64,000 nt of DNA from Prolixibacter sp. NT017. GTDB taxonomy: Bacteria > Bacteroidota > Bacteroidia > Bacteroidales > Prolixibacteraceae. A program made the translations under genes and the position numbers. The notes beneath the pieces were generated by a model that had not been told where the DNA came from, did no database searches, and worked only from the letters and a program-made list of their open reading frames with translations. Below are positions 57,368-64,000 of this stretch, one piece after another. The stretch's first letter is position 1, and each line of letters begins with the position of its first letter. Location: the NCBI RefSeq assembly GCF_009617875.1, contig NZ_BLAV01000001.1, positions 4,774,001 through 4,838,000 on the forward strand. The letters are read 5' to 3'.

Positions 57368-57724
57368 ATGAATAACGAATTGAAACTGCCTTTTCACATC
57401 GGGAATGCCATCCGGGAGCGGCTGGCGGAACGGCAACTTACGGTTCCGCAGTTTGCCCGCAGGCTGGGGGTTTCGGAGCAGATGGCTCATTACATCCTGA
57501 ACTCGAAGGATGTTAAGATAGGCCGGTTGTGGCAACTATCGGAGGCGCTGGATTTTAATTTCTTTACCCTGATTGCCAAAGCACGGGCCATCGAAAAACC
57601 GGAACGGGAGGAGACCACCCTGTTAAAACAGGAGATGGAAGGGCTGAACCAGCAAATCCACGACCTGGAAATGAAAGTTGAAACCCTCCGGGAGAGTTTA
57701 CGACTTGTCGGAGGAAGAGCCTGA
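57368..57724 (+). CDS. Small XRE-type HTH protein with coiled-coil tail
   Basis: A 118-residue DNA-binding protein. Residues about 8-60 are a Cro/CI-type helix-turn-helix (IGNAIRERLAERQLTVPQFARRLGVSEQMAHYILNSKDVKIGRLWQLSEAL). Residues about 72-112 form a heptad-rich coiled coil (LLKQEMEGLNQQIHDLEMKVETLRESL), likely for dimerisation. The ATG at 57368 is chosen over the TTG at 57362. It is the first gene of an operon with the GH9 enzyme (50-bp gap) and lies just after three iterons, which may be its operator. Confidence 0.88.
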   Translation: MNNELKLPFHIGNAIRERLAERQLTVPQFARRLGVSEQMAHYILNSKDVKIGRLWQLSEALDFNFFTLIAKARAIEKPEREETTLLKQEMEGLNQQIHDLEMKVETLRESLRLVGGRA

Positions 57725-57774
57725 ATGTGACGCACCGTGACCACTTTTCCAAACCTTTTTACACGATCTGATTC

Positions 57775-59427
57775 ATGAGAAAATTATTGACGATGCTGCT
57801 GCTGTGGCTCACTGCCTGCAGCGCCGGGCCATCGGGCGATGCGTACCCGGTCCGTCTCAACTCGGTGGGGTTCCTTCCGGCGAAAGCCAAAATAGCCACC
57901 ATTATACAACCCTGCAGCCAGTTCGAAGTGAGGCGGTTGGCCGACGACTCCACGGTTTTCAGCGGAAAGGTTACAGGCCCGTTCCATCAGAAGGATGTGA
58001 ACCAAAATGCCTGGCTGGCCGATTTCTCGGCTTTCGCCGATACCGGTTCTTACTACCTGGACGTGCCCGGCGTTGGAAGGTCGGTGGCCTTTCGCATCAG
58101 CGATGATGTATTCAGGTTTCCTTACAAAACAGTTATGCGGGCCTTTTATCTTTGGCGTTGTGGCACAGCCGTGGAAGGCGATTTCAACGGACAACATTAC
58201 GCCCACGCTGCCTGTCACCTCGATGATGCTTACGGCGATTACACCGGACAGAAAGGCGTTATCCGTAACGGGACCGGTGGCTGGCACGATGCCGGCGATT
58301 ATGGGAAATACACGGTGAACGCTGGTATCACGTTGGGCACATTGTTTCTGGCATGGGAACAGTTCAGGCCGGCACTGGAAAATGTGAAGCTGAATCTACC
58401 GGAGACAGCTCCGGGTTATCCCGGCTACCTGGAAGAGCTGAAATGGGAAACTGACTGGCTGCTGAAGATGCCATACCCGGATGGTTCGGGTAGGGTGTCA
58501 CACAAGCTGACGCGCGTTAATTTTGCCGGCTTTATCATGCCAGAAGACGATAAGGGGAAACGCTATTTTACCGAATGGAGTTCGGCAGCGACCGCTGATT
58601 TTGCCGCGGTAATGGCCATGGCGGCCCGCAACTTTCAGCCGTACGATTCCGCGTATGCGGAAAAGTGTTTGGAGGCTGCGAAGAACAGTTATGAATTTCT
58701 GAAAGAACATCCGGAGATGAAACCGTTTGAGCAGGGCGATTTCAAGACGGGTGCCTACAAAGTGAAGAGCGATAAAAGCGAACGGCTGTGGGCTGCGGCC
58801 GAGTTGTGGGAAACAACGGGCGAGCCGGCTTATCTCGCGGACTTCGAATCGGCGGTGCCGGACATTCATCCGCCGCTCATCGACAGCGACTGGGACTGGG
58901 GCAATGTGAAAAACCTGGCCCTGTTTACCTATGTGCTTTCCGGCAGGAACGGAAAGAACGCGGACCTGCTGACCCGTGTTCAAAAAGCCATTCTGGCGAA
59001 TGCCGATACCCTGGTGGCAAAAGGACGAAAGGATGTTTACGGCCGGCCACTGGCAGGGCGCTATTACTGGGGGTGTAACGGAACGGTGGCGCGGCAGGCT
59101 GTTAATCTGCAGGTGGCCAACGCCATTTCGCCCAACCGGGCCTATACCAACGCAGTGGTCTCCATTGCCGACCATCTGCTGGGACGGAATGTATATGACC
59201 GTTCGTACGTAACCGGCATCGGGTTTCGTCCGCCGATGCATCCGCACGACCGGCGCAGCGCTGCCGACGGGATTGAAGACCCCTGGCCGGGTTACCTCGT
59301 GGGCGGCGGACGCACGGCCACCAATTGGCAGGATAAACAGCCGGATTATACCACCAACGAAATTGCCATCAACTGGCAGGCTGCGCTGGTATATGCTTTG
59401 GCCGGCCTGATAGAAGAAGAGAATTAG
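57775..59427 (+). CDS. GH9 cellulase-like lipoprotein
   Basis: A 550-residue glycoside hydrolase. It has a signal peptide with lipobox LLWLTAC (Cys15), an N-terminal Ig-like cellulase domain (about 22-105, VRLNSVGFLPAKAKIATI...DTGSYYLDVPG), and then the alpha/alpha barrel. Catalytic motifs are GGWHDAGDYGKYTVNAG (Asp base pair), HPHDRRSAADG, and the acid Glu in DYTTNEIAINWQAAL. GH9 enzymes cut beta-1,4-glucans or related oligosaccharides. It is in an operon between the HTH gene and the NTPase (12-bp gap). GC content looks higher than in neighbours. Confidence 0.92.
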   Translation: MRKLLTMLLLWLTACSAGPSGDAYPVRLNSVGFLPAKAKIATIIQPCSQFEVRRLADDSTVFSGKVTGPFHQKDVNQNAWLADFSAFADTGSYYLDVPGVGRSVAFRISDDVFRFPYKTVMRAFYLWRCGTAVEGDFNGQHYAHAACHLDDAYGDYTGQKGVIRNGTGGWHDAGDYGKYTVNAGITLGTLFLAWEQFRPALENVKLNLPETAPGYPGYLEELKWETDWLLKMPYPDGSGRVSHKLTRVNFAGFIMPEDDKGKRYFTEWSSAATADFAAVMAMAARNFQPYDSAYAEKCLEAAKNSYEFLKEHPEMKPFEQGDFKTGAYKVKSDKSERLWAAAELWETTGEPAYLADFESAVPDIHPPLIDSDWDWGNVKNLALFTYVLSGRNGKNADLLTRVQKAILANADTLVAKGRKDVYGRPLAGRYYWGCNGTVARQAVNLQVANAISPNRAYTNAVVSIADHLLGRNVYDRSYVTGIGFRPPMHPHDRRSAADGIEDPWPGYLVGGGRTATNWQDKQPDYTTNEIAINWQAALVYALAGLIEEEN

Positions 59428-59439
59428 AAATTACGAGAG

Positions 59440-59979
59440 ATGAAAAAACATATTGTAGTGGCCTCGCACAACCCGGTAAAGATTGAGGCGGTGAAGCGGG
59501 GCTTTGAAAGGCTCTTCCCGGACACGGAAATTAAAATAGAAGGTGTGAGCGTTGAGTCTGGGGTTCCCGACCAACCCATGAGCGATGAAGAAACCCGGGC
59601 CGGGGCGCATAACCGGGCCGCCAATGCGCGGGAAAAGGTTCCGGATGCCGATTTCTGGTTTGGCGTAGAGGGCGGCATCGAACGACACAACGGCGGGATG
59701 CAGTCGTTTGCCTGGATTGCAGCCTGCGCTGACGGGCAGTTTGGCGAATCGCGTACCACTACTTTTCAGCTTCCGCCGGAAGTGGTGAAACTGGTGGAAG
59801 AAGGACTGGAGCTGGGCGATGCCGACGATCAGGTGTTTGGGAAAACCAATTCGAAACAGGAGAATGGAGCCGTTGGATTGCTCACCCGCAACGCCATCAC
59901 GCGGACGTTGCTTTACGAACAGGCGGTTTGCCTGGCGCTGATTCCGTTTGTCAGGCCGGAGCTTTTCCCCGGAGAATGA
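59440..59979 (+). CDS. Inosine/xanthosine triphosphatase (YjjX/NTPase family)
   Basis: A 179-residue house-cleaning phosphatase that removes deaminated purine nucleotides. It starts KHIVVASHNPVKIEAVKRGFERLFP and has GVPDQPMSDEETRAGAHNRAANA and WFGVEGGIER, the family motifs. Third gene of the HTH-GH9 operon, 12 bp after GH9, with a terminator behind it. Its presence in this operon has no evident link to glucan use. Confidence 0.92.
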   Translation: MKKHIVVASHNPVKIEAVKRGFERLFPDTEIKIEGVSVESGVPDQPMSDEETRAGAHNRAANAREKVPDADFWFGVEGGIERHNGGMQSFAWIAACADGQFGESRTTTFQLPPEVVKLVEEGLELGDADDQVFGKTNSKQENGAVGLLTRNAITRTLLYEQAVCLALIPFVRPELFPGE

Positions 59980-59985
59980 GATAAA

Positions 59986-60022
59986 AGAAAAGGGCCTTCC
60001 GTAACGAAGACCCTTTTTTATT
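59986..60022 (+). terminator. HTH-GH9-NTPase operon terminator
   Basis: AAGGGcCTTC-cgtaac-GAAGaCCCTT followed by a T run, about 10 bp after the stop. Confidence 0.78.
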
Positions 60023-60038
60023 TGTTTGGGTTGTTGAT

Positions 60039-60386
60039 TTATTCTGCATTCTGCAACTCTTCCCAGTACTCCACGGCACGGCGGGTGTGGGGAATTACAA
60101 TGGTTCCGCCCACCAGGTTGGCTACCGAAAACACTTCGAAGAGTTCTTCGGTGGTAACACCTTGCTCGTGACATTTCTCGAGGTGGTATTTCACGCAATC
60201 GTCGCAACGCAGCACCATGGAACTCACCAACCCCAGCATCTCCTTGGTTTTGGTCGATAAGGCACCTTCCATATAGGTATTGGTGTCGAGGTTGTAGATG
60301 CGCTTCATCACCTTGTTATCGGCGGAAAGAATTTTCTCATTCATCCGGGCACGATAATCCCGGAATTCATCTATCATTTTGCTCAT
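60039..60386 (-). CDS. AhpD-like carboxymuconolactone decarboxylase-family protein
   Basis: A 115-residue all-helical protein with the redox motif CDDCVKYH (CxxC then His) of AhpD-type alkylhydroperoxidases. It is preceded by LSTKTKEMLGLVSSMVLR and followed by TEELFEVFSVANLVGGTIVIPHTRRAVEYW. Likely a small peroxide-related or carboxymuconolactone-type enzyme; the substrate is unknown. It lies 6 bp after miaB on the same strand, so it is probably co-transcribed. Confidence 0.87.
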   Translation of the reverse strand: MSKMIDEFRDYRARMNEKILSADNKVMKRIYNLDTNTYMEGALSTKTKEMLGLVSSMVLRCDDCVKYHLEKCHEQGVTTEELFEVFSVANLVGGTIVIPHTRRAVEYWEELQNAE

Positions 60387-60392
60387 TTCAGT

Positions 60393-61742
60393 TTATTCGG
60401 TGGGTTGTCCTATTTTTTCGGTTACCTCGCCAATCAGCGTGGTCTGCGTACTTTCGTTCACTTTTACCCGAACATAATCCCCAAATTTCAAATCACCTTT
60501 CGGGAAAACAACCATCTTGTTCTGCGAGCTGCGTCCGAAGTATTGCTCGTCGCTCTTCTTCGAAACACCTTCTACCAGCACTTCCACTACTTTGCCAATG
60601 TCCTGGCGGTTATTCTCCTGCGAAATCCGGCTTTGCAAGGCGATTACTTCGTTCAGTCTACGCGATTTCACCTCGTCCGGCACATCGTCTTCGTAATGTT
60701 CGTGCGCATAGGTTCCGGGACGAACCGAATACTTGAACATGAAGGCCGAGTCGAAGCGAACTTCCTCCATCAGCGAAAGGGTCTCTTTGTGATCTTCTTC
60801 GGTTTCGCCGCAGAAGCCGGTAATCACGTCGGTCGACAAGCCGCAGTTCGGGATAATCTCGTTGATGGCTTTGATGCGGTCGAGGTACCATTCGCGGGTA
60901 TATTTCCGGTTCATTTTGTCGAGCACCGTCGAGCTTCCCGATTGGAACGGCAGGTGGATGAACTTGCAAATATTCGGATATTTGGCAATCACCTCCAGCA
61001 ACTTGTTCGACATATCTTTCGGATGCGAAGTGGTAAAACGTACCCGGACTGTCGGGTCAATCTGTGCTACCATTTCCATCAAATCGGCAAACTTCACCGG
61101 ACGGGTTCCGGGAGCACGGAAGCGGTACGAGTCCACATTCTGGCCCAGCAGGGTAACTTCTTTGTAGCCTTTGCTGATGAGGTCCTGTACTTCGCTGAGA
61201 ATATCTTTCGGGTCGCGACTTCTTTCCCGGCCACGGGTATACGGCACAATACAGAACGTGCAGAAGTTGTTGCAACCACGGGTAATGGATACAAAACCGG
61301 AAATTTTATTGTTCCCGATACGTTTCGGGATGATGGAATCGTATGTTTCGTTCGTGGTTAAATCCACGTTGATGGCTTCCTCGCCGCGCTTTACTTTGTC
61401 GAACAGGTAGGGAAGATCGCGGTAAGCATCGGGTCCTGCTACCAGGTCGATTTTCTTCTTTTCGAGCAACTGGTCGCCAATCCGTTCGGCCATACAGCCA
61501 ATCAGACCAACCACTTTTTCAGGTGCTTTCTTTTTATGACTCTGAAACAAATCCAACCGGGCGTGTATGCGCTGCTCGGCGTTGTCGCGAATAGAACAGG
61601 TATTAATTAATATGGCATCGGCATCCTGATGATCTTCGGTCAGGTCATATCCCTTCTCTCCCAATACGGCTGCCACCACTTCGCTGTCTGCCACATTCAT
61701 CTGGCAACCGTACGTCTCGATATATAATTTCTTGTTCGCCAT
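60393..61742 (-). CDS. miaB: tRNA-2-methylthio-N6-isopentenyladenosine methylthiotransferase MiaB
   Basis: A 449-residue radical-SAM methylthiotransferase that adds the methylthio group to i6A37. The N-terminal UPF0004 domain has the second cluster's Cys residues (ETYGCQMNVADSE, NTCSIRDNAEQ, GLIGCMAERIG). The radical SAM motif CxxxCxxC is in RGCNNFCTFCIVPYTRGRERSR. A C-terminal TRAM domain follows (about 380-449). First gene of a two-gene unit with the AhpD-like protein. Confidence 0.96.
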   Translation of the reverse strand: MANKKLYIETYGCQMNVADSEVVAAVLGEKGYDLTEDHQDADAILINTCSIRDNAEQRIHARLDLFQSHKKKAPEKVVGLIGCMAERIGDQLLEKKKIDLVAGPDAYRDLPYLFDKVKRGEEAINVDLTTNETYDSIIPKRIGNNKISGFVSITRGCNNFCTFCIVPYTRGRERSRDPKDILSEVQDLISKGYKEVTLLGQNVDSYRFRAPGTRPVKFADLMEMVAQIDPTVRVRFTTSHPKDMSNKLLEVIAKYPNICKFIHLPFQSGSSTVLDKMNRKYTREWYLDRIKAINEIIPNCGLSTDVITGFCGETEEDHKETLSLMEEVRFDSAFMFKYSVRPGTYAHEHYEDDVPDEVKSRRLNEVIALQSRISQENNRQDIGKVVEVLVEGVSKKSDEQYFGRSSQNKMVVFPKGDLKFGDYVRVKVNESTQTTLIGEVTEKIGQPTE

Positions 61743-61774
61743 TACGGTAAAATCAATTGAGAAAATTAGTTGGG

Positions 61775-61806
61775 CAAATTTACATTCATATTTTGAATTT
61801 GGACAA
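61775..61806 (-). promoter_or_regulatory. Promoter of miaB
   Basis: The minus strand reads TTG (complement of 61804-61806), a 21-bp spacer, then TAAATTTG (complement of 61775-61782), an exact TAnnTTTG. 33 bp before the ATG. Confidence 0.5.
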
Positions 61807-61875
61807 TAAGGTGCTGTCTAAATAAGACTTAATTGTCCTTTCCTGAAGGATTTTCTGTAAAAAATGGGATTTTCT

Positions 61876-61883
61876 TATCTTTA
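61876..61883 (+). promoter_or_regulatory. -7 box for the YebC-type gene
   Basis: TATCTTTA, one base off TAnnTTTG, 43 bp before ATG 61927 and inside the longer frame that starts at 61864. Confidence 0.4.
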
Positions 61884-61926
61884 CAGCCCCGACGATTCCA
61901 AAATAGTCAACCCAAAAAAACGAATT

Positions 61927-62676
61927 ATGTCAGGACACAGTAAATGGTCGACGATTAAACGAAAAAAGGGCGCACTGGACGCGAAACGCGGAAAAATATT
62001 TACCCGCCTTATCAAGGAAATTTCAATAGCCGTGAAGGAGGGCGGACCCGATCCGGATGGAAATCCCCGTTTACGCCTGGCCATTCAGAATGCCAAGGGC
62101 GAGAACATGCCGAAGGACAATATTGAAAGAGCCATTAAAAAAGCTGCCGGCGCCGATAGCGAAAGCTACATGGAGGTAACCTTCGAAGGCTATGCCACTC
62201 ACGGAATTGCTGTTTTTGTGGAATGTTTGACCGATAATAATAACCGTTCGGTTTCCAGTGTACGTTCCATCTTTAATAAATACGGGGGCAACCTGGGAAC
62301 CAATGGCTCGCTGAGTTTCCTATTCGACCGGAAGGGAATTTTCCGTATTGCTGCCGATAATATCAACCTCGAGGAGGTCGAACTCGATTTGATTGACGCG
62401 GGTGTTGAGGATATTGAAGAAGAGGACGGCTTTATAAATCTGACATCTGCCATGGAAGATTTCGGTAGCCTGAATAAAAAACTGGAAGATTTGAACATCG
62501 AGGTAGCGAGTGCGGATTTGCAGCGAATACCCAACGATACCAAGGAGTTGGATGTGGATTCGGCCCAGAAGGTCCTGAAATTAATCGAGGCGCTGGAAGA
62601 TGATGATGACGTTCAGAACGTTTACCACAACCTCGAAATGACTGATGAATTGCAGGAAGCGCTTGAATCAGAATAA
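61927..62676 (+). CDS. YebC/PmpR-family transcriptional/translational regulator
   Basis: A 249-residue YebC-family protein, starting at the conserved MSGHSKWSTIKRKKGALDAKRGK (ATG 61927). The in-frame ATG at 61864 would add 21 residues unlike the family and would include the promoter box. Three domains are seen, with GGPDPDGNPRLRLAIQNAKGENMPKDNI, EGYATHGIAVFVECLTDNNNR, and the last domain ending DDVQNVYHNLEM. The family regulates transcription in some species and relieves ribosome stalling at poly-Pro in others. Monocistronic. Confidence 0.95.
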   Translation: MSGHSKWSTIKRKKGALDAKRGKIFTRLIKEISIAVKEGGPDPDGNPRLRLAIQNAKGENMPKDNIERAIKKAAGADSESYMEVTFEGYATHGIAVFVECLTDNNNRSVSSVRSIFNKYGGNLGTNGSLSFLFDRKGIFRIAADNINLEEVELDLIDAGVEDIEEEDGFINLTSAMEDFGSLNKKLEDLNIEVASADLQRIPNDTKELDVDSAQKVLKLIEALEDDDDVQNVYHNLEMTDELQEALESE

Positions 62677-62690
62677 TATTTAAAGATTTG

Positions 62691-62724
62691 ACAATGGCCG
62701 GAATTTCCCGGCCATTTCTTTTTC
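62691..62724 (+). terminator. Terminator of the YebC-type gene
   Basis: AATGGCCGG-AATT-TCCCGGCCATT followed by TCTTTTT, 17 bp after the stop. Confidence 0.85.
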
Positions 62725-62727
62725 CGT

Positions 62728-62735
62728 TATATTTG
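62728..62735 (+). promoter_or_regulatory. -7 box for the SPOR gene
   Basis: TATATTTG, an exact TAnnTTTG, directly after the upstream terminator and 23 bp before the ATG. Confidence 0.5.
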
Positions 62736-62757
62736 CATCCCTAAAGAAAAACAGTTC

Positions 62758-63240
62758 ATGAAGAGGATACTTTCAACTTTCGTTGTCCTTTTACTCTTTT
62801 TGGGTAGTGTGTTGGCGCAGAAGCCGGCGCCGGTCAACGGATACGGTCAGCTTTCGGCGAACGATACGACCCGGATTTGGACAGGACTCGATGTTCATCA
62901 GAACCCGAAAACGAAAGAACTGCTTGAGCGGAAAATACAGCTCAATAAGAATGATCAAACCACGCCGGGGTACAGGGTGCAGATTTATTTTGGTTCCGGA
63001 AGCTCAGCGCGACTGCGGGCCATGAAGGTGAAAACCGACTTTCTTTCCTCGTACCCGGATGTAAAAGCCTATATCATATACCAATCGCCCGATTTTAAAG
63101 TTAGGGTTGGTGATTTTCGCACGCGGAGCGATGCACTTCGGTTGCAAAAACAGATTGCCCGGGATTATCCCAACGCTTTTATTGTACCCGACAATATTCA
63201 ATTTCCCGACCTTAACAGCAATTCAACATCAGAACGATAA
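62758..63240 (+). CDS. SPOR-domain exported protein
   Basis: A 160-residue protein with a Sec signal peptide (MKRILSTFVVLLLFLGSVLAQ). A SPOR domain spans about 75-152 (GYRVQIYFGSGSSARLRAMKVKTDF...VRVGDFRTRSDALRLQKQIARDYPNAFIV). SPOR domains bind peptidoglycan stripped of stem peptides, often at division sites. The rest is short and without known domains. The purF gene begins 20 bp later. Confidence 0.9.
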   Translation: MKRILSTFVVLLLFLGSVLAQKPAPVNGYGQLSANDTTRIWTGLDVHQNPKTKELLERKIQLNKNDQTTPGYRVQIYFGSGSSARLRAMKVKTDFLSSYPDVKAYIIYQSPDFKVRVGDFRTRSDALRLQKQIARDYPNAFIVPDNIQFPDLNSNSTSER

Positions 63241-63259
63241 AAAAGCAGATTAAGCTGAG

Positions 63260-64000
63260 ATGAGCGAGCTAATAAAACATGAGTGTGGTATAGCGATGAT
63301 AAGGCTTCGCAAACCGCTTGAGTATTACAAAGTAAAATACGGAACCTGGCAGTACGGTTTGAACAAGCTTTACCTGTTGATGGAAAAACAACACAACAGG
63401 GGACAGGACGGAGCCGGAGTCGTTAGTGTGAAGATTGACATGGCCGCCGGGCAGGATTACATTCATCGTCACCGTTCGGTGGATGCCAATCCGATTAAAG
63501 ATGTGTTCGACAATGTATTCGGCGAATTCAACCACGCCAAACGCACTTACCCGAAAACATATCATGATCCGGCCTGGGCCAAAAACAACCTGCCCTTTGT
63601 CAGCGAGCTTTACCTGGGGCACTTGCGGTATGGTACGTTCGGTCGAAACAGTGTGGAATTTACCCACCCTGTGATGCGGCAAAATAACTGGCGTTCGCGG
63701 AACCTGGTGCTGGCCGGTAACTTCAACCTGACCAACGTCGATGAGTTGTTCGATCTGCTGGTCGATTTGGGGCAGCATCCGAAAGCATATACCGATACGG
63801 TGACTGTCCTGGAGAAAGTGGGACATTTCCTGGATGAGGAGAATGAACTGCTTTTCCGCAAGTATAAAAACGAAGGTCACTCCAATAAAGAAATTTCGCC
63901 GCTCATCGAACGCAACCTCGATTTGAGACAAACATTGGAACGCTCCAGTCGCGACTGGGACGGAGGATACGCCATTGGTGGAATCATCGGTCACGGCGAT
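63260..64000 (+). CDS. purF: Amidophosphoribosyltransferase (5' part; runs off the window)
   Basis: The first 247 codons of a glutamine PRPP amidotransferase, read directly from the sequence; it continues beyond the window. Start ATG 63260 gives MSELIKHECGIAMIRLRKPLEYY. The Cys in HECGIAMIR would be the Ntn-type glutaminase nucleophile, but it is not the second residue, so removal of the short leader (or the long Bacteroidota form) must be assumed. KQHNRGQDGAG and LGHLRYGTFGRNSVEFTHP match the glutaminase pocket of the long Bacteroidota PurF. No stop in frame to the end. Confidence 0.88.
   Translation, partial: MSELIKHECGIAMIRLRKPLEYYKVKYGTWQYGLNKLYLLMEKQHNRGQDGAGVVSVKIDMAAGQDYIHRHRSVDANPIKDVFDNVFGEFNHAKRTYPKTYHDPAWAKNNLPFVSELYLGHLRYGTFGRNSVEFTHPVMRQNNWRSRNLVLAGNFNLTNVDELFDLLVDLGQHPKAYTDTVTVLEKVGHFLDEENELLFRKYKNEGHSNKEISPLIERNLDLRQTLERSSRDWDGGYAIGGIIGHGD

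Overview
The window is a chromosomal segment of a Bacteroidota bacterium, most likely from the Marinilabiliales/Prolixibacteraceae side of the phylum (inferred from protein styles, not from a search). The support is: perfect or near-perfect TAnnTTTG (-7) promoters, sometimes with a TTTG/TTG (-33) box; the Bacteroidota forms of SecG, LptE, GroES, AroA/AroB, amidophosphoribosyltransferase and ExbB/ExbD/ExbD; many short lipoproteins; and two LVIVD-repeat lipoproteins. No tRNA, rRNA, insertion sequence, prophage gene or CRISPR array was found. Genes lie on both strands in short operons separated by clear intrinsic terminators.

Layout. 0-10 kb: cupin-type XRE regulator, dprA, a 41-bp tandem array, an RhlE-like helicase, mntP, groEL/groES, and a minus-strand operon of sigma-54 activator, LptE, TPR protein and SecG. 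10-20 kb: kdsB, glycogen branching enzyme, CDGSH protein, first LVIVD lipoprotein, a 22-bp tandem array, a small membrane protein, aroB-aroA, M28 peptidase, deoD. 20-31 kb: tRNA-adenosine-deaminase-like protein, aspS, the exbB/unknown/exbD/exbD operon, asparaginase, TatD, and two adjacent glutamate dehydrogenases whose cofactor-site residues indicate one NAD and one NADP enzyme. 31-44 kb: leuS, YitT protein, M23 protein, purN, acpP-fabF-rnc, a histidine kinase/response regulator pair, lepA. 44-51.6 kb: a translationally coupled envelope-glycan operon (GT2, duplicated LAB_N protein, ArnT-like GT39, sugar epimerase), then a cation diffusion facilitator, a membrane metallophosphoesterase and two envelope proteins. 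51.8-55.2 kb: alkaline phosphatase lipoprotein and a large LVIVD lipoprotein with a beta-helix-like front half.

55.3-60 kb looks accessory: an AlbA_2 (Schlafen-type) protein, three tandem ~333-bp hairpin-rich repeats, an AT-rich stretch, three 21-bp iterons, then a small HTH protein, a GH9 cellulase lipoprotein and a house-cleaning NTPase in one operon. 60-64 kb returns to core genes: an AhpD-like protein, miaB, a YebC-type regulator, a SPOR-domain protein and the 5' part of purF, which runs off the window.

The most promising hypothesis is the 44-47 kb operon. It has the order of the arn lipid-A modification pathway (polyprenyl-phosphate sugar synthase, then flippase, then ArnT), but the flippase slot is filled by a protein made of two LAB_N (PQ-loop-like) repeats. 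The second most informative observation is the NAD/NADP pair of glutamate dehydrogenases. The three intergenic tandem arrays (41, 22 and 21 bp) and the 333-bp repeats are the main structures that ordinary gene annotation does not explain.
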